From the NCBI GenBank assembly GCA_009889515.1, contig WUQR01000139.1, forward strand, positions 558,001 to 622,000: DNA of 64,000 nucleotides. Reading direction: 5' to 3'. The translations under genes and the position numbers were made by a program. The stretch comes from Nitrososphaerota archaeon (GTDB taxonomy: Archaea > Thermoproteota > Nitrososphaeria_A > Caldarchaeales > Calditenuaceae). This document shows positions 34,870-43,377 of the stretch, piece by piece (within the stretch, counting starts at the first letter, position 1; every line of letters starts with the position of its first letter). The notes under the pieces are model-generated. The model ran no database searches and was not told where the DNA came from. It saw nothing but the letters and a program-made list of their open reading frames with translations.

Positions 34870-35223
34870 CTAATGAGCCACCCTCCTTTCTCGGGGATGG
34901 CCTACTATCTTTAAGGCATCCCTACCAGCGTAGACCTCATCTCCCGCGATGACGACGGGGCGTATAAGCCTCTTAGGCTCGAGCCTCAGCTTTTCCAGAA
35001 ACCTCTCTAGACCCTCCTTCTCTAGGGCTTTCCTCGCCTCAGACTTACCGACCCTAACAACACCCTCAACACCATACTTCTCCACAAGCTCTTTCAGAAC
35101 TTTCTTATCAGGAGGATTCTTGACTATGTCTATAAAATTAAGGCTCAGCCCCTGCGAGGTTAGGGCCCTTTCAACCTCCCGGCTCGTCTTACACCGCTTG
35201 TAGCCATAGAAGATTATACTCAT
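34870..35223 (-). CDS. ArsC/Spx-family thioredoxin-fold protein
   Basis: A 117-residue protein of the ArsC/Spx family: FYGYKRCKTSREVERAL at the N-terminus with a single active-site-like cysteine C11 in CKTS, then LIRPVVIAGDEVYAGRD near the C-terminus where ArsC has LIxRPIV. The second cysteine of Spx-type CxxC is absent. Family members are arsenate reductases or redox-responsive regulators. Its place between fgd and gnd (gaps of six and three bases) suggests a role in redox control of that operon, which is inference. Confidence 0.8.
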   Translation of the reverse strand: MSIIFYGYKRCKTSREVERALTSQGLSLNFIDIVKNPPDKKVLKELVEKYGVEGVVRVGKSEARKALEKEGLERFLEKLRLEPKRLIRPVVIAGDEVYAGRDALKIVGHPRERRVAH

Positions 35224-35229
35224 GAGGGC

Positions 35230-36276
35230 TCACTCTGATGTGATTCTTATGGGTATCCGGAGGCTCTCGTAGTACTCTCTCACCCAGGGCAGTATCTCCC
35301 TGCCCAGCAGGTTTAGGAACTTCTCCTCATCGGGTGAGGAGCTGTGGATGAATACCCTGTCGAAGCCAAGCTTGAGGAATTCTCCGAGTGCCTTGTAGAT
35401 GTCGTCTGGATCACTTGTTATTAGCCAAGTCTTCTTAATCTTCTCAACCTCGCTCTCGCCTACCATCGCCTCAAGTTCCCGCGGGTCTGCAACCCTCTCC
35501 CTCTTCTCCCTAGGAATAGCTGTGGGGGCCCAGAACAGGGCGCCTTCCAGCGCCTTTCCATAGTCTGGGTCGTAAGAGACTTTAAACTCCATACACTTGC
35601 TGAGAGTTGAGATGTCTTTTCCCGCCTTCTTAGCCCCCTCTTCAAGTGCTTTCACTATCAAATCATAGTTCTCAAGCCCCCGGGGATTCGTGAGTATCCC
35701 GTCGGCGTATTGCCCGGCTATCTCAGCCACCTTTCTATCCGCTGTGGCGATGTATAGTTTGATATTCTTCTTCGGCTTGGTGTATAGCTTAGCCTTTACT
35801 AGGCGGTAGTATTTCCCCTCGTAGTCAACAAAGTCTCCGCGCCAGAGGAGCTGAATTATCTCAACCGCCTCCTTCAGCCTCTCAACCTTCTCCTTATAGC
35901 TCGGCCACTGAAACCCTAGGGGTACTTCATTCATGGCGTGCCCGGTGCCCACTGTTAGAAAGATGCGGCCAGGATACATGTAGTCAAGAGTTGCGAAGGC
36001 CTGGGCCACGATGGCGGGATGATACCTGAAAAGAGGGGTGGTGACGGCGGTCCCAACCTCAACACCCTTCAACCTCTCCGCAACCGCCGTCATCCATATC
36101 CAGGGGTGTGCTGAGTGGCCTCCTTTGTCCCTCCAGGGGTGGAAGTGGTCGCTGGTTACTATGGTGTCAAAGCCCACGATTGAGGCGTGTATTGCGAACT
36201 CCATCAGCCTGTCGGGCGGATATTGCTCCTGTGCTACCCAGTAGCCGAGGCTTATACCCCTCATCCGGGGATACAC
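35230..36276 (-). CDS. F420-dependent glucose-6-phosphate dehydrogenase-like luciferase-fold enzyme
   Basis: The 348-residue protein aligns along its length with mycobacterial Fgd1: QEQYPPDRLMEFA, TSDHFHPWRDKGGH (42-54), TPLFRYHPAIVAQAFATL, and ECKVSYD-like and KTWLITSDPDD segments. His44 matches the active-site His40 of Fgd1, and two phosphate-binding lysines appear kept. The acid Glu109 of Fgd1 is replaced: GTGEALNE reads GTGHAMNE (His113). So a phosphosugar and F420 are likely, but glucose 6-phosphate is not certain. An ATG at 36264 is an alternative to the GTG start. It leads the four-gene operon ending with the LarA-like gene. Confidence 0.85.
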   Translation of the reverse strand: MYPRMRGISLGYWVAQEQYPPDRLMEFAIHASIVGFDTIVTSDHFHPWRDKGGHSAHPWIWMTAVAERLKGVEVGTAVTTPLFRYHPAIVAQAFATLDYMYPGRIFLTVGTGHAMNEVPLGFQWPSYKEKVERLKEAVEIIQLLWRGDFVDYEGKYYRLVKAKLYTKPKKNIKLYIATADRKVAEIAGQYADGILTNPRGLENYDLIVKALEEGAKKAGKDISTLSKCMEFKVSYDPDYGKALEGALFWAPTAIPREKRERVADPRELEAMVGESEVEKIKKTWLITSDPDDIYKALGEFLKLGFDRVFIHSSSPDEEKFLNLLGREILPWVREYYESLRIPIRITSE

Positions 36277-36367
36277 TCTCCCATGCCCAATATATCTATA
36301 ATCCGCTTGGAGCGGCAGAGTAATTAAACAAAATACATGAGGGTAGAGGTGGGCAGGTGGAAAGTCT

Positions 36368-37030
36368 TTGAGGCTCGTCCTACTCTCACACAGGGTGGGG
36401 AGAAGTACCCCACTCTACCCCGGAACACCCCCTATACAGCTCACACATTATAGAAGCATAGAGCGTGGAGACTCGAGCAACCTCTGGGTCATCAGCATGG
36501 CCAATCACACCGGCACACACGTCGATGCGCCAAACCACTTCTACAAGAATGGCCGAAAAATATCCGAGTACGCGGCGGAGGAGCTCCTCTTTGAGAACGT
36601 CCGGCTGATTGATGTCCCGAAGCAGCCCGGTGGAGAAGTCTTGGCCGAGGACTTGAAGCCATACAGTCACATCATCGAGTCCTGTAGCCTGCTCCTAATA
36701 CGGACCGGCCTCCAATCCTATAGGGACACGGACCCGGATGCATATTCCTCCAAGGGCCTCCTATTCTCGCCGTCAGCAGCCAAGTTCCTCAAAGACTCGT
36801 TCCCAAACCTCAGGGGTATCGGAATAGACGCAATCAGCGTCTCCACGCCTTTACGGAGAAGCGAGGGGCGAGAAAGCCACAGAATACTTCTCTCAGACAA
36901 CCGGTTCCTAATAGTTGAGGATATGGACCTAGCAGGCAAACCGGCTGCCTACAGGTACGTCATCTTGGCCCCACTGCTTTTAGAAGAGGTCGACAGCGCA
37001 CCCTGCACCGTCCTCGGAATCACCGATTAA
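36368..37030 (+). CDS. Cyclase-family metal-dependent hydrolase (kynurenine formamidase-like)
   Basis: A 220-residue member of the cyclase family (PF04199), zinc/manganese amidohydrolases that include arylformamidase. The metal motif HTGTHVDAPNHF supplies H47, H51, D53 and H57; IGIDAISVSTP is the second conserved segment. No tryptophan catabolism genes are nearby, so a substrate cannot be named. The start is TTG, preceded by GGTGG. It overlaps the facing metallopeptidase gene by 11 bases. Confidence 0.87.
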   Translation: MRLVLLSHRVGRSTPLYPGTPPIQLTHYRSIERGDSSNLWVISMANHTGTHVDAPNHFYKNGRKISEYAAEELLFENVRLIDVPKQPGGEVLAEDLKPYSHIIESCSLLLIRTGLQSYRDTDPDAYSSKGLLFSPSAAKFLKDSFPNLRGIGIDAISVSTPLRRSEGRESHRILLSDNRFLIVEDMDLAGKPAAYRYVILAPLLLEEVDSAPCTVLGITD

Positions 37031-37424
37031 GGTCTTGAAGACCCCTAAGCCTCCTGGAAAGCCTCTTGACCTCTCCCCTAAAGTCTAGTCTGCCATGGCT
37101 GATCAACCCGCCCCCCATCGTCCTCGGGATGTGAAGTAGCTCGTGAAGTATGACCTCCACCTTCTCTTCACTCGACAGTCTGTCAAAAATCTCTGAGACG
37201 AACTCGATCACGTAGTGGGGGCTGAGTCCGAGGCCTGTCCAGAGCGCCCTACTCCCTGAGTGGACGCGAGCGGCTATACTCCTAGACCTTGTCTCATAGC
37301 TCCTCACACATTTAATCCTCGTGTAGTCGAGATAGACGAGCCCAGCACGAGACCCAATCTCCTTAACATACTCCTCAAGCGACCTATCCCTCACATACCT
37401 AGCCATCGCCAAGGCCCAGCCCAC
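37020..37424 (-). CDS. Predicted small metallopeptidase
   Basis: A 134-residue protein with a zinc-peptidase helix VILHELLHIPR (H94, E95, H98) followed by a possible third ligand at H110 in ISHGR. This matches archaeal putative metallopeptidases of the COG4900 type. The N-terminal half is helical and lacks a signal peptide, so it is cytoplasmic. An internal ATG at residue 7 may be the true start. Substrate unknown. Confidence 0.75.
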   Translation of the reverse strand: MGWALAMARYVRDRSLEEYVKEIGSRAGLVYLDYTRIKCVRSYETRSRSIAARVHSGSRALWTGLGLSPHYVIEFVSEIFDRLSSEEKVEVILHELLHIPRTMGGGLISHGRLDFRGEVKRLSRRLRGLQDLNR

Positions 37425-37552
37425 GTCGCCTCATTTAACTGTATAACGGTGAGTGCGACAAAAGATATAATCAACGGTCCAGAGCCTCATTATTGGGATG
37501 ATGACCAACGTCCACGCCGAGAAGTGAGGCGTCGATGGGCAGTCTGACCCTC

Positions 37553-39898
37553 TTATCCCACTTCTACTATGTTGTGCATTGCAACAAGGTCTTCCTTGAA
37601 GGGCGCGAGTTCTTCGGGCACGCTAATCCTTATTGGGTCCCTCAAAGATAGGTTCATCTCCTTCTTCCGACGCCAGACATCACTGTTAAAGGAAACCAGC
37701 GGCTCGGTATACTTTGTGTAAGATTTGTCCCACCTAGGCTTCGGGAACCTTTCCAAGTGTATGGACCTCTCGGAGTATAGGGTCCGCCAGATATAGTCTG
37801 TCACGAACGGCGTTATAGGCGCAAGGAGCAGTAGGCAGGACTTTAGCACGGTGTGTAGAGTGTACCATGCAGCCCTTGCGCCCTGCTTGTCCGACGACCT
37901 GCCGAGAGCCCTCATCTTCGTCATCTCCACATAGTGGCTGGCGAAGAGGTTCCAGAGAAAGTTTCTAACCTTCGTGGCAGGGATGAAAAAGTTGTACTCC
38001 CTGTAGCCCTCCAATGCCTCTTCAATTAGAGCCGATAGCTCTGAGAGGATCCACCTGTCGGAGGGCAGCAGCTTCGCTCCCCGAGGCTGGGGAAACTGTG
38101 AGACATACCTAGCAACGTTCCAGAGCTTAGTTAAGAATTTGCCTGCGGACTGTATCCGCGCCTCTGAGATCCTGAAGTCGTAACCGAGGCTCGCCTCCTG
38201 CGCACACCAGAACCTGAAGATGTCGGCTCCATACTTCTCGAGTATTGGACGGGGGTCAATCACGTTTCCCTTACTCTTACTCATCTTCTCACCTTTCTCG
38301 TCAAGCCCCATTCCGCTGACCCAGACACCCTTGAAGGGCGGCTTCCCTGTCAGCTGATAGCATCTGAGGAGGGTGTAGTACAGCCAAGTCCTCACAATGT
38401 CCTTCCCCTGAGGCCTGATAGCTACTGGGTATGCGCGGCGGAAGAGCCTCTCATCCCTCATGTATCCCGAGATGAATAGGGGAGAAATGCTAGAGTCGAC
38501 CCACGTGTCGAGGGTTCTCTCCTCTCCTACGAACTCTCCGGCACCACACTTCTCGCACTTGCTGAAGGGTGGGCTCTCCTTCCAGGGGCGGTAGTATTTG
38601 CCTGGCGGTGGGAGGTTTGGCCAGCCGCAAGACTTACAATACCAGATAGGTATCTCGGTCGCGTAGTACCTCCGCCTAGAGATTGGCCAGTCAAATTTCA
38701 GGGAGTTTATCCAGTCGACGAGTAGCTGTCTATGGAACTCTGGATAAAAGGTCATCCTCGAACCGGCCTCGAGTAGCTCTTCCCTCAAGCTCAACTGTGT
38801 CAGATAATACTCCTCCATGGGGATGATCTCTATGGGTGTGTTCGACCGCTCACATATCGGTACTTGGTGCATTATCTTCTCAATTTTTACGACTCTGCCT
38901 TCACTAGACAACAGCTCGACAATCCTACGTCTTGCTTCCTCGACAGTCAGCCCTCTAAGCGGCCCTGCAGTCTCAAGCATGCGGCCATCCAATCCTATTA
39001 ATATGACCTCTTCAAGGCCCAGTTCTCGGAAGAGCATGACATCCGTCCTGTCCCCATAGCTGCAGACCATTACAAGTCCTGTACCGAACTCGGGTCTCGC
39101 AGCGCTGTGAGCAATTATTGGAACCTCCCTGCCATAGATGGGGACAACCGCGCTTCGACCCTCTAGGTGCTGGTACCTCTCGTCTGAGGGGTTGTAGATG
39201 ACTGCCCTGCACGCTCCCAGGAGTTCTGGCCGGGTGCTGGCCACGACAATCTCTCCACCATCTTTTAGGTCGAAGCGCATGTAGACGAGGTCTGTCGGCA
39301 TCTCGGCATAGTCCACCTCCGCGTCTGCTATAGTTGTCCCACAGTCAGGGCAGAAGTTGTTCGGCCTAGACGCCCTGTAAATCAGCCCCTTTCTAAATAG
39401 CTCGATGAAAGTGGCCTGTGTGAGGGACCTATACTCCTCAGAGTCTGTCCTATACCTGTTTTTGAAGTCCCCCGAGAGGCCTGCCCTCCACATGATCCAG
39501 AGCATCTCTGCCTCAAGCTCGTCCAGAGTCTGGGAGCAGATGCGTAAGAACTCCTCCCTAGGAAGGCTAGTCAGCCTAATCTTCATCTCGCGCTCCACAA
39601 ACCTCTCCACCGGTATCCCGTTCCTATCGATACCGATTGGGAAGTAGACTTCATACCCCATCATCCGGGCCGTCCTCGCTATCATGTCGATCTGGGTATA
39701 GTGAGCTGCAGCTCCTATGTGCCAAGGCCTCCCTGAAGGATATGGTGGAGGAGTATCGATCAGGAATAACCTCCTCCTCGAATCCTTCCTGAAGGCGTAG
39801 AGTTTCTCAGAATCCCATTTCGCGAGAAGCTCCTCCTCCAGCTTGGGCTCCCACCGCGTCTCCCTCAACTTCGGCTCAAGCTTAATAGTCTCCGACAC
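37553..39898 (-). CDS. valS: Valyl-tRNA synthetase
   Basis: Class I aminoacyl-tRNA synthetase for valine. The 781-residue protein has TPPPYPSGRPWHIGAAAHYTQ (class I HIGH region at 60-66), the editing (CP1) domain with FCPDCG and VASTRPELLGACRAV, and GEKMSKSKGNVIDP. The WHIGAAAH form and GIDRNGIPVE are typical of crenarchaeal-type ValRS rather than LeuRS or IleRS. Several CxxC pairs (CKSCG, CEKCG) suggest zinc binding. The Toprim gene lies 14 bases upstream on the same strand. Confidence 0.93.
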   Translation of the reverse strand: MSETIKLEPKLRETRWEPKLEEELLAKWDSEKLYAFRKDSRRRLFLIDTPPPYPSGRPWHIGAAAHYTQIDMIARTARMMGYEVYFPIGIDRNGIPVERFVEREMKIRLTSLPREEFLRICSQTLDELEAEMLWIMWRAGLSGDFKNRYRTDSEEYRSLTQATFIELFRKGLIYRASRPNNFCPDCGTTIADAEVDYAEMPTDLVYMRFDLKDGGEIVVASTRPELLGACRAVIYNPSDERYQHLEGRSAVVPIYGREVPIIAHSAARPEFGTGLVMVCSYGDRTDVMLFRELGLEEVILIGLDGRMLETAGPLRGLTVEEARRRIVELLSSEGRVVKIEKIMHQVPICERSNTPIEIIPMEEYYLTQLSLREELLEAGSRMTFYPEFHRQLLVDWINSLKFDWPISRRRYYATEIPIWYCKSCGWPNLPPPGKYYRPWKESPPFSKCEKCGAGEFVGEERTLDTWVDSSISPLFISGYMRDERLFRRAYPVAIRPQGKDIVRTWLYYTLLRCYQLTGKPPFKGVWVSGMGLDEKGEKMSKSKGNVIDPRPILEKYGADIFRFWCAQEASLGYDFRISEARIQSAGKFLTKLWNVARYVSQFPQPRGAKLLPSDRWILSELSALIEEALEGYREYNFFIPATKVRNFLWNLFASHYVEMTKMRALGRSSDKQGARAAWYTLHTVLKSCLLLLAPITPFVTDYIWRTLYSERSIHLERFPKPRWDKSYTKYTEPLVSFNSDVWRRKKEMNLSLRDPIRISVPEELAPFKEDLVAMHNIVEVG

Positions 39899-39912
39899 CA
39901 GAGCCGAGTTAT

Positions 39913-40284
39913 CTACGGGGACATAAATATCTGATGTATGGTTCTCAGTCCTCTCTTGTATTTCAGCGTCTTCCTCAACCTCAACCTCGCACTATGGTCC
40001 AGTCTTAGAAGATTAGAGAACCTCTCCTCCAGCCGTCTTAAAATACTTTCACCCTCCCTATCCAAGTCCAGCAAAGTTATCAGCCTCAAACCACCCAAAT
40101 CATTTTTCACAGCCCTATAGAGTTCGTGAAGGGTGAAAATCCTACCCTTAACACCCCTCATAAGAAGAGCCTCCCGATCGCTTACACCCTCAACCAGTAT
40201 GCCAGCACCCCTATCACACTCTTCATTGATGTACCTGACAATCTCATCGATTTCCTCGTCTTCGCGCCCCCTCAAAATCTTCAT
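39913..40284 (-). CDS. Small Toprim-domain protein
   Basis: A 123-residue protein made almost entirely of a Toprim fold: E32 in ILVEGVSDREAL and D73/D75 in LITLLDLDREGE are the metal-binding acidic residues of primases, topoisomerases and RNase M5-like enzymes. Stand-alone archaeal members are described as small primase-like proteins of unknown role. It starts the transcript into valS and is divergent from cdrS-ftsZ. Confidence 0.82.
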   Translation of the reverse strand: MKILRGREDEEIDEIVRYINEECDRGAGILVEGVSDREALLMRGVKGRIFTLHELYRAVKNDLGGLRLITLLDLDREGESILRRLEERFSNLLRLDHSARLRLRKTLKYKRGLRTIHQIFMSP

Positions 40285-40393
40285 TATCCGACAAAATGTA
40301 TCCGCCTCACCTATTTAATATTATCATTTTCTGCAACAGAAATCCCCTTTTTTCGGTGGAGGGTCATCACGCGATATTAATCACCGTATTACG

Positions 40394-40405
40394 AAGCTTT
40401 ATTTG
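40394..40405 (+). promoter_or_regulatory. Promoter of the cdrS-ftsZ operon
   Basis: AAGCTTTATTTG contains a TATA-like core 40-45 bases before the cdrS GTG. A Shine-Dalgarno-like GGTGTGGTGGA directly precedes the start, so the message likely has a short leader. Confidence 0.4.
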
Positions 40406-40442
40406 AGATTCACTTTCAGATGCCTCTCCGAGGTGTGGTGGA

Positions 40443-40589
40443 GTGAAGGTTGTGACTGTTCACCTTCCTGAAGCATACCTTGAAGCTATAGATGAGCTGG
40501 TTAAGAGACGGCTATACCCGAACAGGGCTGAGGCTATCCGCATGGCGGTCCGCGACTTCATAAAGGAGGAGGCTAGGTCGAGTGAGTAG
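40443..40589 (+). CDS. CdrS-like ribbon-helix-helix regulator upstream of ftsZ
   Basis: A 48-residue protein with the complete ribbon-helix-helix fold: strand KVVTVHLPEAY, helix LEAIDELVKRR, turn LYPNRAEAIRMAVRDFIKE. The PNRAEAIR turn is the family hallmark. It begins with GTG behind GGTGTGGTGGA and overlaps ftsZ by eight bases. In haloarchaea the short RHH protein CdrS is encoded beside ftsZ2 and controls cell division genes, so the same role is likely here. Confidence 0.85.
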   Translation: MKVVTVHLPEAYLEAIDELVKRRLYPNRAEAIRMAVRDFIKEEARSSE

Positions 40590-41748
40590 CCAAGAGGCTT
40601 CGGCAGGATATGAGGATGGTTTCGGCGTCAAGATCAAGCTAATAGGCTTAGGCGGTGCTGGAAGCAACACTGTCCACAGGCTCGTCTCCTCCGGGCTCTA
40701 TGGGGCGACGGCGATAGCCGCAAACACTGATAGGCAGCACTTAGACACAGTAAACGCGCATCACAAAATCCTCCTAGGCCCGAAGACGACTAGAGACCAC
40801 GGCGCAGGTGGAAACCCGGAGGTAGGGAGGCTAGCGGCCGAAGAAAGCATAGAAGAGATTAGAAAAGCCTTGGAGGGTTCTGACCTAGTATTTATTGCCG
40901 CCGGACTTGGCGGGGGAACTGGAACCGGCGCAGCACCCGTCTGTGCTAGGGTCGCGAGAGAGCTTGGAGCCATAGTCGTTGGCGTCGTCACAATGCCCTT
41001 CAGGTTTGAGGGAGGAGTTAGAAAGAGGATCGCCCTAAGAGGCCTCTCAGAGCTTCAGCAGTACGTGAACACGGTCGTCGTGGTAGACAACAACAGGCTG
41101 CTAGAACTTTACCCCCAGTACAACTTGAAGACCGCCTTCGCCCTCGCAGACGAAGTAATCAACAACATGATACTGAGCATAACGGAGTCAATAGTGAAGC
41201 CAAGCCTCATAAACATCGACTTCGAGGACTTCAAAACTGTAGTATCGAGGGGCCGCCTCGCGACACTCGGTATAGGCAGGAGCAGCTCGCCCAACAGGGC
41301 TGAAGAAGCCACATTCAACGCCCTCCAATCACCACTCTTTGAGGGCAGCGTAGGTTTAGAGGGGGTATCCGCCGCAATAGTCCATGTTACGGGCGGAGAA
41401 GACATGAAGCTGAAAGAAGCCTCTAGGCCCCCTGAAATAATATACGAGCTAATGGGAGACGACGGCCTAATAGTCTGGGGGGCAAGGGTCGACAACTACT
41501 ACAACTCGACTATCCAGGTATCCCTCATACTCGCAGGGCTGGAGACCGAGAGCTACATCAGAGAGATGGAGGCATCCGTACAAACCATAGACGAACGCTT
41601 CTTCAAACGCGAGCCAGCGCAAGACCTACCACCAAAGAAGGAGGCCACCGAGCCTCTCCAAGCCACCACGAGAGAAGAGGACGAGCTCGACAAAATAATA
41701 TCCGAACTCGGCATAAAGAGGCTCAAAACAGAGAAAGCAACACTATAA
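40582..41748 (+). CDS. ftsZ: Cell division GTPase FtsZ
   Basis: FtsZ polymerises with GTP into the division ring. The 388-residue protein has GLGGAGSNTVHRL (22-34), ANTDRQHL, the tubulin signature GLGGGTGTG (109-117 region), MPFRFEGG and the T7 loop INIDFEDFKTV that completes the neighbour's GTP site. A linker then leads to a C-terminal peptide DELDKIISELGIKRL, where membrane-anchor proteins such as SepF bind. The GTG start lies inside cdrS, 12 bases after AAGGAGG. No sepF or cdv gene is in the window. Confidence 0.96.
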   Translation: MSSQEASAGYEDGFGVKIKLIGLGGAGSNTVHRLVSSGLYGATAIAANTDRQHLDTVNAHHKILLGPKTTRDHGAGGNPEVGRLAAEESIEEIRKALEGSDLVFIAAGLGGGTGTGAAPVCARVARELGAIVVGVVTMPFRFEGGVRKRIALRGLSELQQYVNTVVVVDNNRLLELYPQYNLKTAFALADEVINNMILSITESIVKPSLINIDFEDFKTVVSRGRLATLGIGRSSSPNRAEEATFNALQSPLFEGSVGLEGVSAAIVHVTGGEDMKLKEASRPPEIIYELMGDDGLIVWGARVDNYYNSTIQVSLILAGLETESYIREMEASVQTIDERFFKREPAQDLPPKKEATEPLQATTREEDELDKIISELGIKRLKTEKATL

Positions 41749-41921
41749 AAATCCAAAAGAGACACAGTTTATAGACAACTCGTAGTGGACGGATCTCCCC
41801 CTTTTATCTATGATTTGAGAGCAGCGCCAAGTCAGAATGCAGGGGGAGGCACAAAACTATAAGTCTCAGCCGTTTTACCCATGCGGTGTGCAAAGTTTAA
41901 GTAAAAAATTATATACGTAAT

Positions 41922-41939
41922 ATGCTTTATTGAAAGCAT
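41922..41939 (+). promoter_or_regulatory. Inverted repeat directly before the PaaK-like start
   Basis: ATGCTTT (41922-41928) and AAAGCAT (41933-41939) form a perfect seven-base inverted repeat with a four-base loop, ending one base before the ATG. A TATA-like AAATTATATAC lies about 26-35 bases before the start. The repeat could be an operator over the transcription start or an mRNA hairpin that blocks initiation. Confidence 0.45.
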
Positions 41940-41940
41940 C

Positions 41941-43212
41941 ATGCTTGTCAGCGTCATAAAAAATTTTATTTCGTTGCAACGGTCTCAATGGTTTGATGGG
42001 CAGAAGATTTCTAAAATTCAATCTAAGAAACTGCGCGAAGTAATTCTACATGCCTACAGAAATGTGGCTTTTTATAAGGAACTATATTCTAGGGCTGGCG
42101 TGGAATTAAATAAGCCTATAGTTCTTGAGAAGTTGCCATTTGTGACAAAAGAGGATTTAAGAAATGTCCCACTTGAAAGCCGAGTTTTGCGAGGGATCAT
42201 ATCTAAAAAACACCATGTAATATACACATCAGGCTCAAGCGGTATGCCATTCAAAATAGTACAAGATTCGAGAGAGGTAGCGATTTTCGAGGCGCTCCGA
42301 ATAAGATCCATCCTGGCGCAGGGTGCTAGGTTCACTGATAAGGTTTGTCAGTTGAGGCCCGTTTCAGTAGGTGGAGAGCAACAATTTTATCTGCTTGCTG
42401 AAAGGAAGAGGTTCTACGGATTTATCAGAAAGGGAAGGGCACGTCCAATCCCACTTACATCACAAATCGACGCTCATTTGGAGGTTATTGAAAAATGGAA
42501 GCCTCAAATTTTATTCGCCCCTCCATCGTATCTAGTAGCGCTGATGGATTACTGTGAAAAAATTGACCGGCGACCTGCATTCAGGATAGTTAGATCATCA
42601 GGAGAAGTTCTCACTGCTCGCGTTAGGAAAGCTGTTAGCGATTTCTTTCAGGCTGAAGTCTATGATAACTATGGAGCTGCTGAAGTTGGGAGCATTGCTT
42701 GGGAGTGTCCGGCTCGTGAAGGCTATCACATAAACGCGGAGACGGTGTTTGTGGAGGTGCTCAGAGACGGTCATCCCGTATCTCCGGGTGAAGAGGGTGA
42801 GATATGTGTCACTTCGCTGTATAGATATACTACTCCGTTTATACGATATCTCTTAGGAGATATTGTAACTTTGCTCGATGATGAATGTTCATGTGGTAGG
42901 GGTCTTCCCCTTTTAGGCAAGATACATGGGAGGATGGTTGACGTAATAGTACGTAGGGATGGTCTTCCGGTTTTTCCGTTGACCATCCTTCACTCTTTTC
43001 ACGATATTGAGGGTCTTGATCGCTTCAAGGTGGTTCAGAGGAGCGATTATGTCATAGAGGTGTACATAAAGCCTCGCGTGGGGTGGTCTGAAGAAGCAGT
43101 TAAAAGTGAAGTTGAAAAAAGATGTAATATTTTGTTTCCCGACACGCCGTATACCTTGAAGATTGTAGAGGAGTTCGAGAATAACGCAGCGAAGTTCAGA
43201 CCTGTTATATAG
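41941..43212 (+). CDS. PaaK-like adenylate-forming enzyme (phenylacetate-CoA ligase family)
   Basis: A 423-residue ANL-superfamily protein related to phenylacetate-CoA ligase and CapK. YTSGSSGMPFKIV is the phosphate loop; YDNYGAAEVGSIAWEC matches the adenylate-binding A5 motif, and RYLLGDIV the A7 hinge region; EFENNAAKFRPVI is the C-terminal lysine region. PaaK-like proteins of this kind are often found with polysaccharide genes and have unknown acids as substrates. The gene is richer in A and T than its surroundings and stands alone between ftsZ and metG, suggesting later acquisition. Confidence 0.85.
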   Translation: MLVSVIKNFISLQRSQWFDGQKISKIQSKKLREVILHAYRNVAFYKELYSRAGVELNKPIVLEKLPFVTKEDLRNVPLESRVLRGIISKKHHVIYTSGSSGMPFKIVQDSREVAIFEALRIRSILAQGARFTDKVCQLRPVSVGGEQQFYLLAERKRFYGFIRKGRARPIPLTSQIDAHLEVIEKWKPQILFAPPSYLVALMDYCEKIDRRPAFRIVRSSGEVLTARVRKAVSDFFQAEVYDNYGAAEVGSIAWECPAREGYHINAETVFVEVLRDGHPVSPGEEGEICVTSLYRYTTPFIRYLLGDIVTLLDDECSCGRGLPLLGKIHGRMVDVIVRRDGLPVFPLTILHSFHDIEGLDRFKVVQRSDYVIEVYIKPRVGWSEEAVKSEVEKRCNILFPDTPYTLKIVEEFENNAAKFRPVI

Positions 43213-43377
43213 TTTGTTAATGATGATAAGAGGAAGTCTCTATCTCAGCTATACACTTCATAAGTCGATACATTGCAGCTCGGATCTATCTTAATGTACA
43301 ACTATTGTCAAGCTAGCCCGAGCGGTTGGACAAGTATGCTGAGCTTTTCCCGAGATAAGTGGTGAAAAGGGGCGGGT

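Noticed and set aside
37553-39898. Long open frames on the opposite strand of valS and other genes
   Set aside because: They follow the codon phase of the real genes, lack ribosome-binding sites and encode no recognisable domains.
43313-43340. tRNA-like stretch AGCCCGAGCGGTTGGACAAG
   Set aside because: It resembles a D arm, but no T arm (GTTCRA) or matching acceptor follows within 120 bases, so it is not a tRNA gene.
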